This document shows, in pieces, positions 11,701 through 22,388 of a stretch of DNA of 64,000 bases. The notes under the pieces were generated by a model, which saw only the letters and a program-made list of their open reading frames with translations, searched no databases and was not told the DNA's origin. The stretch is from Lates calcarifer. Taxonomy: Eukaryota > Chordata > Actinopteri > Centropomidae. Position 1 is the first letter of the stretch, and each line of letters starts with the position of its first letter. The translations under genes were made by a program, and so were the position numbers. Where the stretch lies: the NCBI RefSeq assembly GCF_001640805.2, contig NC_066838.1, positions 23,521,643-23,585,642 of the forward strand, in the 5' to 3' direction.

Positions 11701-14700
11701 GTGATGCACACAGTAATGCAACATCCAGTAACAGTAACAGTTGGAGCTGAGAAGGTTGACTGAAAACTAATCCGCAACTACTACTTTGGTAACTGATTGA
11801 TCATTTCAGTCATTTTTGGTCAAAATTGGTCAAAAAAATTATTTTTTACAATAAACTGAATATCTTTGTTGGCTGGAAAAAACAAGACATTTGAAGACTT
11901 CACCTTCAGCTCTGCCGCCACAGAGAAAAGAAAAAGAAAATAACCATTCAGCAAAACAAGTACTTTTACTTTAAGTGTATTTTCTACTTTATACTAGTGT
12001 TCTAAAATGTTATACTTGTAACAGAGTATCTCTACACTGTGGTATTGCTACTTTTACTAAAGTAAAAAAGACCTGAATATTTCTACCACCAGTGAGGGGA
12101 GAAACACTGACTTCCAGGTCAGTACCTACACTCCAGTGGTTCCTCTGTTACCCACCAGGTGGTGCTAAGTTAATTACCTGGATTTGTAAACCTACAGTAT
12201 GCTGAATTTGAGTTGGAGGGGGGGAGGACCAGTTGGGGGAGAGGTGGAGAGAATCTGCATTTAAATTAAGCTCTCTGTTATTATGTTAAGCAGCAACATG
12301 TTGGACCTCATTAGAAAGATAATAATCATTTGTGCCCATTAAAGAGATTGGGATTCATCCCAGAGTCAGATATGTGGCTCTCCTTGATGGCCTGCACAAT
12401 AGACAGATGAAATACGTTGGAGTGTATTAATACAGCACTGGAATGAGATTAAGTGTGTTTGCTTAAGGTATTAGTCACACCATTGAACTCTGTATTCAGG
12501 ACACAGTGTTGACGGTTGGTTCATATCACAGAAGCTACCTGGCTGGTTACACAATCAGAACACCTGAGGCTATAAACTGATGTTAGTCTCCCAAACATTG
12601 AGAGGAAATGTAATTTATATTATCATGCTCTCAAATAAAGGGGACGATACCTCCTTTAAATTCCAGGATGGTACTCTGACTTTTCAGTGTCTCAACATCT
12701 AGAGGGGAATTTAAGAGTTTAAGAGTTTATATAGACAATCAATAATAATCAGTAATCAATATTTCCCTCAGGAAGAACTGTAATAACTTTGTTGATTCCT
12801 CAGCCTTTCGTCTAACTCCATCCTCAAGTCAAAATTTTAATTTGTCCAATATTTCAGGCTGTGATCAAATATCCACCAAACTGATGACATTCCCATCAGC
12901 CTCAGCTTTTCTTTGTATTATGTACTAATTGGCAAATATTAGCAAATAACAAACAAAACTAAGATGATGAACATGATGAATAGTAATTAATTATCAGCAT
13001 GTTAGCGCTGTCAGTGTGACCTTGTATGGCTTTAGACTCTCAGTCTTATTTAATCTCTGTGAACTTGTGGTCATCTGACTTCCCTTCACTCTTGAAATTA
13101 GTTTTGTTTACAGAAGTACGCTTTCAGTTTCTATTAGTCCACAGTATCTAATATAGAGCTAGTCAGTTAATCAGTCAGTCAACAGAGTGAAAAAATGATC
13201 TGCAATTATTTTGATAATTAATTAATCTCTCAAATCATTTTTGAAGGAAATCACTAGTTCCAGCTTCTCAATTTTTATTTTTTTGCCATTTTTTTTGTCT
13301 TGTGTGATAATAAACTGAATATCTTTGGGTATTGGACTGTTGGTCAGACAAAGTAAGACATGTGAGGATGTCGCTTTGAGCTCTGGAAAATTATGATTCA
13401 AAAACTAGACAAATATTACTCATAATTACTGATAGTGAAAATGGCAGTTGTAGCCCTAAAGGCAATAAAAATGACTGAGGAGCTGAGAGGGTATTTGCTG
13501 GAATTCTTGTCCCCCCTCCGTCTTTCCCTCATGCTCAGCATCGTTTTTCTCTGTCTGTTATTATTGGTCTCCAACAAAAGTACAGAAAAAAATGGACGTG
13601 TGTCAGAGTGGAATGGGCTGAGTAAATACTATCCCTCCACTTTTCATGTTCAGCACGCTGACGTGTGACAGTTTGTGCAGGAGACATGAAAGGGCTGAGT
13701 GTTTTAACATCATGTCTCTGTATGATCTGAGAACAATTAGCAATCAGGTTCTCCTCAAAAGAGGCAAGGGAGAAGAAAATAACCCTCCCCTCTAACATAA
13801 ATCAGCCAAAGTGACACTTTTATACACTGCTAGAAGGACGTGTTCATTATTTTTGGAGATTTTCTCTTGACCCCTTAAGACTAAACTGCTGACAAAAGCA
13901 CATGGCCTGACTGTAGCCATGTTGTTTTTTGGTTAATTGTTAATTGGATTGTTGTTCATTACCCCTTATGTGTGAAAGTGTCACCTCTGCCTTGCTGTCT
14001 CATTACCTCTCTATCTGTCTGACACCCTTTGGTCGCGTCTCATCAGCTGGAAAACATCACAGCAGTGTGACCACTGTGTGAGAGAGTGAGTGTATGTCCA
14101 CCCTGTGATGTTGGATCATGCGGTGTGAGCATTATGACTGATTCAGTACAGTTAGCTTGTGTCACAGTCAGGGCTTTTTTGTCACCACTGAGTAATAGTC
14201 AGTCGTCTGTTTTCTGTCTTTCAGTCCGAGTCGGAGCAAGACGAGGAGTGTACGGGCAGTATGGGCTCTGCTGCTGTCGCTGTAAGTCCTTTTCAAGTCT
14301 TTTCCTGTGGCTTTCCTTTGGTTTTAGAGGAGGTATAAGAAAAACATGTGAAGGGACAAACCAAAAACAGAAGTAAAAGTATAAACTGTTGAGGTCAGTG
14401 CAGTGCACCATGGGTGTCTCCCACAAACTGTCAGTTAGCTGTGACTCAGTGGTTCATAGGAAATGGATTAGAGGTTTGTAGTTTCAGCATTATCTAAAGA
14501 GCCCACAACAGGATGTGGATAGTAGGGTGTGTGTACATGTCTGAACCCCCCTCCCTTCCCTCCTCTCTCTGTATTAGCTGGATCCTATAGAAAAGGAGTG
14601 GATCTACTCTGCTGCTGGTGCTCGAGTCCCTGACCTCTCTCAGCTGCTCAGTCAGGACCCCTCGCTGGCAAACAAGAAGGTAGCGCAGCCCTCCTCCTCA

Positions 14701-17700
14701 TTCTCTTTACCAGAGACGAGAGCTTATTTTCATATTTATGGCTGTAATACTAACATCTGAGAATGTGACAGTATCGCTACCACAAAGCTATGATGGGGCA
14801 AGAAACACAAGCAGCCAAGGTTTTAAACAAACCCCCAGGTTGGCTGAACTTATTTAGAAAAAAGAGGACGAATGGTAAAATTACTACCAAACCTGCTGAG
14901 GGGCAGCTGCGACCTACAAAACGAGGGTCATGCGGTAAACTGAAACAGCCACAGTCGTCATGAGGCTAATTCTTGTTAGCTTCACTAGCTTGTAAACTTG
15001 TAGGTAATCAGTGAAGAAGCACAAAACACAGTTTTTATTTATCAACCTGCCACATTTCTTTTTTCTTTCACCTATATTAAGTCATGAGAAAACTTTATCA
15101 CTGTTTAAAATATTGAAATTTGTATGACAGTATTTGCTTTAAGGATAACTCTGATATTTTTGAACCTGGGTGTAAATGATTGATAGGTATGAAAATCTTT
15201 GGAGTCGGTGCAGTATTGAGCAAGAACAGTGAACCTGTAACCACAAAGACTTCAATCATTTACACCCAAAAATACCAGTTATCCTTTAATGAATATTCAT
15301 GCAGCCAGAGCCTATAGTTTATCTGATTTTGACTCTGTGTGAAGATGTTGTTGAATGTGTCATTAATCTAATTTTCCAAATCGTCACAGTTCCTCTGATG
15401 TGGTGGAAAAGTAAACAGGCTTTTGAGTGCCTACGTTAGTTCCTTTGGCTCCGTAGTCCCTGGAACTATTTGGTCAACACAGGCTAAACCTGTCTGATCG
15501 TCTCACTGCTCGGTTTCTCGCCTCGTCAGACTTTGTTGCAGCAATGTGGCAACAATCACTTGTGTACAGTGTTATCAAAACCGCACAAATGAGACCTGAG
15601 TTGTCATAGATGGAAACTATCCAAGCAAACAGACGTTATTAATGTAAAAACCTGAAGCGTTCCAGGTGATTGGAAAAGATGGTTTCACTAATTTATGCTT
15701 TGTCTGTTTGTTTTGTGTCTTTGGGGGGTCAAACCAGGACTTCACCTCAGTGAGTATTTGACACAGCACTTGCTATAGACTTTATGCAACTATAACTGTG
15801 TGTAGTTATTATTAAGTCACTGTCCAGGATGTTGTTTATGAAAGATTTTCTCTGACTAATAACCTCTCATTTTCTCATTCTGATACTCCTGACTGTGACC
15901 ATGACCGTTCTTTCAGGGGGTAAGTTTCATCATTCATACCTCTACCAGCACCTTGTGTGTAATAACTTTTAGATGATCAGAATGGAAGTTAATTTACCGC
16001 TTTAGTGGAGGTTACTTCCGTCACGACAGCTCTGCGATTCTTGATTTATCAACTGATTCCTCACTCTCAGCTCACTCACTCCTGCGTTTTTGCTTGTATA
16101 ACTTTCACAAGCTCATTCTGTCGACATTTTTCCTTTAATAGTATTCTGAGAACCCTGTGTTAAAACATCCAGATCATGCATTTCAAAGGTCCACTATCAA
16201 AAGGATTATGAAAGATAGCTTTTTAGCTCCTGTGCCCCCCTGACAACCCAAATCCTTTTATTTGTCTCCCTGTGCGCTTAAGAGATTTGAGCTCATGTTT
16301 GTTGTCCCTCCCCTGTGTCACAGTTCTCACACTGTCCTGTGGCCATGGCAGACCACCTTCTAAGAGTAGCCCTAAGCCCCTGCCATCCCCACCCGGACAA
16401 GATAGCATGGCCGCCATTGAAGTGTAGGGAGATGTAAGGGGGGATGGGGATTAAGGAGAGTCTTAATGCCCCACAAAGACTTCACCCACTTAAAGATAAT
16501 CTGAAAGTAATAGAGCAGGCTGGGATTAATTGTAGAACAATGCTGGTTGTGTCCCTGGGAAGGTGCTAAGTCCCCCTCAGGCCTCTTTGATGTTCCCTTT
16601 AGCCTTCAGCCTTTCCCTGTTCAGCAGAGGTGGATGCCTTTTCCAGAGATAACGTACAGAGATACCTTCCAACAACCAAAACAGTCACAAGACTCACAAC
16701 AACCAGAGGCTATAACACCAGGAGTTATTATATTTGATCAGCATTTGTCACATCCTGACTTTGCTCAACAGAAGTTCAGATAAGTGTACCAAATACCAGG
16801 CTCCAAATCACATGTTTGACCAGGACTGAGGGGATTACTCTTCATCCTGGGAGGACTTAAGTGTTTCCTGTTCTGTCCAAATGTTTGTTGGGATCAGGTG
16901 GTTTTATGGATATGCACTTCAAACAGTGGTTTAAAGGTGACGTTGCTTAAAAGTGAAGACATAACACAAGTCAGGACACCTACGTTTCGCCAAAGGCAAA
17001 CACTCTAAAGTCTAACTCTCTTTTTCTCTCCCTGCTCTCCTCGTGATGTGGATCTCCACTCCTGCTGTGACGGACTTCCTCTGCCACACAGTTTGTAAGT
17101 ACATCATTCGCCCATCACTCCTCTCCGTCTTCCTCCACATCCAGGGCAGTATCAGGCACACAGACCATTGTGTCTCCTGTTGATGCGAGTCCCTCTTTAG
17201 CCACCACTTCCCTCACTGGGGGAGCGCATGGTGGGGACACAGCCGTCCCTGAGTGATCGGACAGGTGGGGGGTCACCCCGGTAGGTAGGAACATAAACGA
17301 GAGGCGCAGGAAGGGAAGACGCCGCATCCTGTTCGGCCTCGTCCATCACTGCTGCCCACAGGGAGACCCGCCGAGCCGCCCGTCAAACAGCCCTTTGGCC
17401 AATCTGTCTTAAGGTGTGACAGGGGACAGACAAAAGAGATGGAGATACTCCAGCCAGACAGCATCTATCACAATCTGTCTCCCAGACGCCTGACACAGTG
17501 AGATGTAGCGACATATTGCTTCCTCATTCCCCTCAGCATCTACAAGCAGACATTTTTCTCTTGCCAGCTGCTGGACGGGCTTGTTGTGCTACGATTGGCA
17601 CGATTAGCGTCATAACGCCGAAACACAAAAGAGCTTGTGTCCTTTTCAAACAGTGCAACAGCCCCGGGTTGTTCCTCTCTGGTATTCTCATTATTTCAAG

Positions 17701-20700
17701 TCACAGAACTAAGCACCAATTTCTCTGAAAAATAAATACCTGCTCATGTCGTTACAGCTGTTCTGAAGGTATTTCCAAAAGCCTTCTCAGAAATAATCCA
17801 TCTGCTGCACATTTTTTTTAAAATGCTGTGACTGTATTTCCTATCCAGGTAGCCAGAAATTACATATCTCCTTGCTCCAATGTGCCACAAATGTAAATTA
17901 TTACACAATATTTTGTATGAAAATATAAAATAAGACAAATTAACTGATATACATGTTATATAATTTAAGCAAAAACATATGTCTGGCTTCCATCTCTGTT
18001 TGGATTGGGAATAAAAACTTTCTTTATCATGCAGGAAACACACAATTTTGTCATGGTCAGAAGAGTCTTTGAGGATTATGGAGATATCTTTTTCAAAGAC
18101 CTTCTGTATTTTTCAGTGAGCACCAGGTTATTTATTTTTCCAACAAATGGATGCTAAGCTCTGTGACTCAAAAGTATCTTTCAAATTTATATAAAATCGG
18201 TAAATGTGTCTGCAGCAATCACCAGGTATAGCAGCTTTCCTATTGGAGCTGATTGTTTTTAGCATTTACCAGCACAGACTGCATCAACAGGAGACATTTC
18301 AGTTCATGGTCAGCACCGTAACTCCTACCAAAAAAAAAAAAAAAACCCAGCTGCAACAGCAATTCAGTGATGTAGCTGGTTGAGGGAGAGCTTGTGCTTG
18401 TTTTAACAACTTTACATGCTCTTGGGGTAGTTACATTTATTTTTAAAATTTTATTTTTTTTATAAAATAATGAATGTTTTATGTGTAACAGGTTAAGTAA
18501 CAGTAGCGGTCACAATAAATGTAGTGGAGTAAAAAGTCCAATATTTCCCTCTGAATTCTGGTGGAGTAGAAATATAAAGTAGCAGAAAATGGAAATACTT
18601 GAAGTACATCAGAACTGCATTCATGTAGAGCACCTCACAGATAAACTCACTGCATTACAGTTCCATGTTACTGCTGTTGGATAAAAACCCGTATCTCCAC
18701 GACTATGAAAAGTGGTTTACATCTTGTCCAATCGCTCCTGTTTGTTTTTTCCCCCTCTCACACATCATATATTTACTTAACAGAAATAAAGACTTAAAAT
18801 AACAAAAGTTGAGGTTCTAAGGTTTTCATCCATCCAACATTAACATGTAATTCTGAAATGGTTACTGTTTGCTGTGTTAAGGGGTCAGCCTCAGGAGGGG
18901 TGGATGTGGTTTACTCAGCCAACATCTGCACCTACGCTCAGCTTTCACCTGTTGATAACCCATAATTATGCAGCTTAAAGAGTGTAAACAGAGGAGATCA
19001 CAGTTCCAGTCAGACAGGTGGATGTGGTTTGCATGTGACTCGGGAGTTTTCTGCTTTTATACATGTGTCTATTATTTTAACATCTACGCACACTTTGAGT
19101 ATCTTAGCATGTGGACATGTGGGTGTATCTCTAAGAGGGGGAGGGGGAGAGCTGTGTTTCCCTCCTTGACGTGTGCTGACAGTAGAGCGGTGATGTCTGG
19201 GTGGGTCTCCCCTCTGCGGGTCACACTAACATCATCAATCTTCCCCCTGGTGACAGGCGGCCAGGCCCCCCGACTGTGGGCACAGTGCTGTGTTGTTTTG
19301 TAATTAGGCTGCGTTAGATGGCAGGAAACCATCTCTCCATCCCTCTCTCTCACCATCCCTCCATCCGTCCACTCCCCTCTGTGCGCAGCTGGCCCTCTGC
19401 CCTCGCACAGCCAATGAGAAGCCGCCCCGCTCAACTTAGACAACTTGTAATGATGCTACAGCAATTACCACGCCTGATAATAGTACAGAACATTGTATTG
19501 GGCACTTTATGAATAACTCCTTCTTTCTTTGTTCCACACAGACAGCTCTGCACTGGGCTGCCAAACATGGCAATGAGGACATGGCCACTCTAGTGGTTAA
19601 TGCCGGTGCTGATGTCAACACCAAATCAGTGAGTTCAGTTTTTATTTTTTCACTGTTACACAATGATTTTAAAAGGGGCACTCCAGTTAGTCAGGTATTT
19701 TAACTGTACTGTCATTACAAACCTTTCTTTGATCACCTGTGACCAAAAAAAGCAAAAATGAGCATTTTCTCTTTAAGGGAATGGTTCAAAATTCTTTTTT
19801 AAAGAATGGTCAAAATCAAAGCAGCAGAGGCCAAAACTTTTAGTAACTTTTTTAGACTTTTGGTGCCTAATATGGGTCCAAAATCTTCTTGATCCTGCTT
19901 TTCACATAATTCACCTGAGAGCATCTTTCATAGAAAGTAGTAAACTTGGCATCATGTCCAGGCTAGAGTCTGTTCCACTAGTCTCTGTAACTTAATGCAA
20001 CCTCTCACCGAGCAGGTCTTATCTGGACTCTCCTCTTAAAGGACCACCAGAACCTTCTTAATGACTACTAAAACCACCAGTAGAACCTCTTGAGTTACCA
20101 CTTCAGCCTTTTAAATAACCTCTAAACAACCTAAAGGGCTTTTAGAACTCCCCCCATCCCATCGACCTCTATAACATCCAGAGGACCCACAGTATCCACT
20201 AGAACCTCGTAAAGGACCCACAGAACCTTCTTTAGATTCTTTAAGTATTCACTACACATCTGAAACTTTTCCTGTGAACCTTGTAACTATGACGGACAGA
20301 ACACAGTGCCGTCAGACTCGCTGATTTATTCATGATATTCCTTCTTCTTTCTTGCAGCATGTGAGTACCCAGGCTTTCATCAGGCAGTGGTGGATATGTA
20401 CAGTTAACGGTTTGATAACAACAGGACAACAACATGGCTGCTGGCTTCTTCTGTTGTGCCCCTCAGTGATGTAATGTTCCCCAAATAATCTCTGTGAAGA
20501 TCCAGCTGTGCAAATGTACTACAGCAGCACGTGTTGTCGGGGCTGCGGGAGTGCTCTGCTAATAAATCATGTCATGTCACGTTAATTGTTTCCCAAAACA
20601 GTGCGTCTATGTGCCAGCATGCACAACTCTAAAACTATGCAATTTTCAGTGAATTACCAAGCAATTATGTTTTTATCATTATCTGGTGTTTCCATAACCT

Positions 20701-22388
20701 TTGCTAATTTGTATATTTTTTTCCATGCTGTTTTCATTGGCTGCGTTTGGGCCTGGGAAACTCTAGGGGGTAGGTACTAAACCTTTTCAGCACTTTGACA
20801 CAGTTACTCCCCTCAACGCAGCACATAGTAAACTATCAGTTTTAAACTGTGTCAGTCAAGTGGATGTTGACAGTGTGTTTGCATCAGCAGTGTCCTTCAG
20901 AATAAACATTCATTTTTGAATTTTCTTTATGCATGTTTCCTGTTGTTTTACAGGGGTACACACCTCTACACATTGCAGCGTTACATGGTCATCGGAATAT
21001 TCTTGACCTGCTCATAGGGACATATGGTAAAAACTGCTTCCATTTAAACTGTTGATCCACACCTACATAAATCCACAACAGCATACAGAGTGAAAGTTTG
21101 AATCATCATTTTGTGTTTCTTATCTAAACTTTACTTCTTTGATACATGATTTTACTTTTTAAAACCTATAAATTAAAGAGTGACATCAGGTTTCATGTAG
21201 TGATTTTTGTAGTGAAGTTTGGAGTTTTTTCTTAGTTTTTAGCTCACCTGACTGGTCTCAGTTTTCAGATTTATTTTTCCTCTTATCAGGGGCTAAAGAA
21301 AACTTAAGGGACTACAGTGGCCATCTTGCTTGTCATTATCTAAACAACAAAGAACCAGAGGGTCCAGAGGAAGACTGCGAGCTGCGTGAGTGCCTTACAC
21401 TTTTGCTGCCGAATTATAAATGATCATCCATTTTATTAATGCTACAAGTCAAATCTTAAGAACTTTTGTTCTTTCAGTTCATACAGTTATTTATTTTTTG
21501 TTTGTTATTCCCTGAAATTCTTTATTTTATGTGCTCCTTTAAATCTCCATGTAACTCTGGTTTTAAAATGTACTGTAGAAATAAGATTTACTTACTAAAG
21601 TAATATAAAGGAGAGTACTGTAGCTTTTGCATGAGGAGTTGAAGGCACTGTGTGAAATGTTAGCTAAAACCTTTGGAGAAAGTGTGAAAAAGAAAAGAGA
21701 AAATCAACTCCACTCACACATCTGTTCATCAAATACAATTAAATCTGTCTGTTAAATACAAAGCTACCACCAGCAGCTGGTTAACTTAGCTTAGTGGAGA
21801 CGGGGGAAGCAGCCTCTTAAAGACAGTATTTAACACATTGCATCTCATTTGTTTGATCTGTACAAAAACCAAAGTGTAAAAATAACACGTTGTAGTGTCT
21901 GGCAGCCTCACTGGAAACTCCAGGAAGTCACCAAGAAGTGGTCCAGCACATAATCCTCCTGTAAAGCTACATTTTGTTGTTTTTACACTTTGGGTTTTGT
22001 CCAGACAAACAAAGGCATAATGTGTTGATTAGGGAGCTTTTTTAATGTACAGTCAGGAGAGTGTTATCAGTCTTCTCATCTAAACTCTCAACAAGAGAGC
22101 AAGTAGTTCTAAAAAAATTTTAACATTTAAGTTTTGCTTTCCAAAATGTAAAACCCCTAAACACTGCTTTCTCAAAAAGTCGTGGGTTTCTTTTTTTTGT
22201 TTCTTATGGTCCCAGAGTTTCAAGTCACTCAGGCCAGGGAGCGGAACAGGAACAGGAAGTTGGCATCGTTGTTCCAGTCCAAGAAAAAATGGGGCTCGGC
22301 GGAGGAGCTGGCTCCGATAGAGGAGGAGAGGACGGTGTCACATCAGCTCGTCCTGCCTCCGTTCAGACCCAGAAAATTCTCCCGCTGA
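5734..22388 (+). CDS. SOWAH-family ankyrin-repeat protein, 14 exons, 382 aa
   Basis: Exons: 5734-5866, 8612-8673, 10297-10518, 11266-11388, 14225-14281, 14578-14679, 15738-15749, 15917-15919, 17092-17094, 19542-19628, 20358-20360, 20954-21026, 21290-21385, 22216-22388. They sum to 1149 nt with every phase consistent. Residues 1-90 are the N-terminal SOWAH domain (SLLDYFYSTGG, RVKNADILKTFKPFIG, KYLLLKKKYRQLL). Residues 91-199 are low complexity. Residues 200-310 are ankyrin repeats: LDPIEKEWIYSAAGARVPDL, then DFTS-G-F-TALHWAAKHGN, then GYTPLHIAALHGH. The C-terminus is basic (RERNRNRKL, FRPRKFSR). The SOWAH (sosondowah) family is poorly understood. Mammalian SOWAHA-D are, as far as I recall, intronless, so this many-exon relative may keep the ancestral structure. 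The orthology within A-D is not decided. The start is the first ATG in frame with the domain. The microexons are described separately. Confidence 0.88.
9055..9345. repeat. Dispersed fish repeat family B, fragment
   Basis: It contains AAATCTGCCAACCAACATC, TCTAAAGCTAAAGTAAAG and GACAGAGCCAGACTAGCCG, then TTTATGCTAAACTGTG. These are the same blocks seen at 52575-52900 and 46900-47040, partly in the opposite direction. A further piece lies at about 9660-9780 (GAGAGTGGTATCAGTC, GATAAGCTAAGCTAAAGC). Confidence 0.55.
11935..12110. repeat. Degenerate family A-like repeat
   Basis: The stretch carries TACTTTTACTTTAAGTGTATTTTCTACTTTATACTAGTG and AGTAAAAAAGACCTGAATATTTCTACCACC-like motifs in pieces. These resemble the family A copies elsewhere, in the opposite or a rearranged order. 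It lies in intron 4 of the SOWAH gene. Confidence 0.35.
15137..15289. mobile_element. Short palindromic MITE-like element
   Basis: The left terminus 15137-15183 (CTTTAAGGATAACTCTGATA.. to ..TGTAAATGATTGA) is complementary to the right terminus 15252-15289 (TCAATCATTTACACCC.. to ..AGTTATCCTTTAA). The unit of about 153 bp has no coding capacity, as expected for a non-autonomous DNA transposon. It sits in intron 6 of the SOWAH gene. Confidence 0.75.
15738..15749 (+). CDS. 12-nt microexon (DFTS) of SOWAH gene
   Basis: GACTTCACCTCA is flanked by an upstream ..AAACCAG acceptor and a GTGAGT donor. It is phase 0 and encodes D-F-T-S, the start of the DF-x-x-GF motif shared by SOWAH ankyrin domains. 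Its pyrimidine tract is weak (a G-run lies in the last 20 nt), which hints at regulated inclusion. Confidence 0.8.
15917..15919 (+). CDS. 3-nt microexon (Gly) of SOWAH gene
   Basis: The sequence is TTCTTTCAG, then GGG, then GTAAGT. A good acceptor and a consensus donor are only three bases apart. The glycine is the G of the conserved GF-TALHWAA ankyrin motif. It lies 167 bp after the preceding 12-nt exon. Confidence 0.75.
17092..17094 (+). CDS. 3-nt microexon (Phe) of SOWAH gene
   Basis: The sequence is CTCTGCCACACAG, then TTT, then GTAAGT. A pyrimidine-rich tract lies upstream and a TGC triplet sits 8 nt before the exon, as seen near SRRM4-dependent neural microexons. The phenylalanine supplies the F of GF-TALHWAA. 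Confidence 0.75.
18470..18640. repeat. Dispersed fish repeat family A, copy 2
   Basis: The copy carries GTGGAGTAAAAAGTCCAATA and GTAGAAATATAAAGTAGCAG, then GAAATACTTGAAGTACATC. The order matches the other family A copies. It lies in intron 9 of the SOWAH gene. Confidence 0.65.
20030..20250. repeat. Degenerate 'AGAACCT' tandem stretch
   Basis: Irregular repeats of CCAC(C)AG(T)AGAACCTTCTTA-like units appear about every 20-35 bp (20048, 20080, 20205, 20222). It looks like an old, diverged minisatellite in intron 10 of the SOWAH gene. Confidence 0.4.
20358..20360 (+). CDS. 3-nt microexon (His) of SOWAH gene
   Basis: The sequence is CTTCTTCTTTCTTGCAG, then CAT, then GTGAGT. Inclusion inserts His between NTKS and GYTPLHIAA. 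That brings the T-to-T repeat spacing to 32 residues, nearer the usual 33. The protein would also read in frame without it, so inclusion could be optional. Confidence 0.6.
21690..22110. mobile_element. Fold-back element, family B, in SOWAH intron 13
   Basis: The inner arms ACAAAAACCAAAGTGTAAAA (from 21862) and TTTTTACACTTTGGGTTTTG (ending about 22000) are inverted copies, and the similarity continues outwards on both sides. The outer parts hold GCAGCTGGTTAACTTAGCTT and GTTATCAGTCTTCTCATCTA, typical blocks of the dispersed family B. It is therefore a nearly complete palindromic copy with no coding content. Confidence 0.6.

Noticed and set aside
13435..13668. 77-codon open frame with a hydrophobic stretch
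   Set aside because: It lies inside a SOWAH intron, the hydrophobic run has no family match, and the start context is poor.
19084..19443. 119-codon minus-strand open frame
   Set aside because: It lies in an intron of the SOWAH gene on the opposite strand, has no recognisable motif and is GC-rich by chance.
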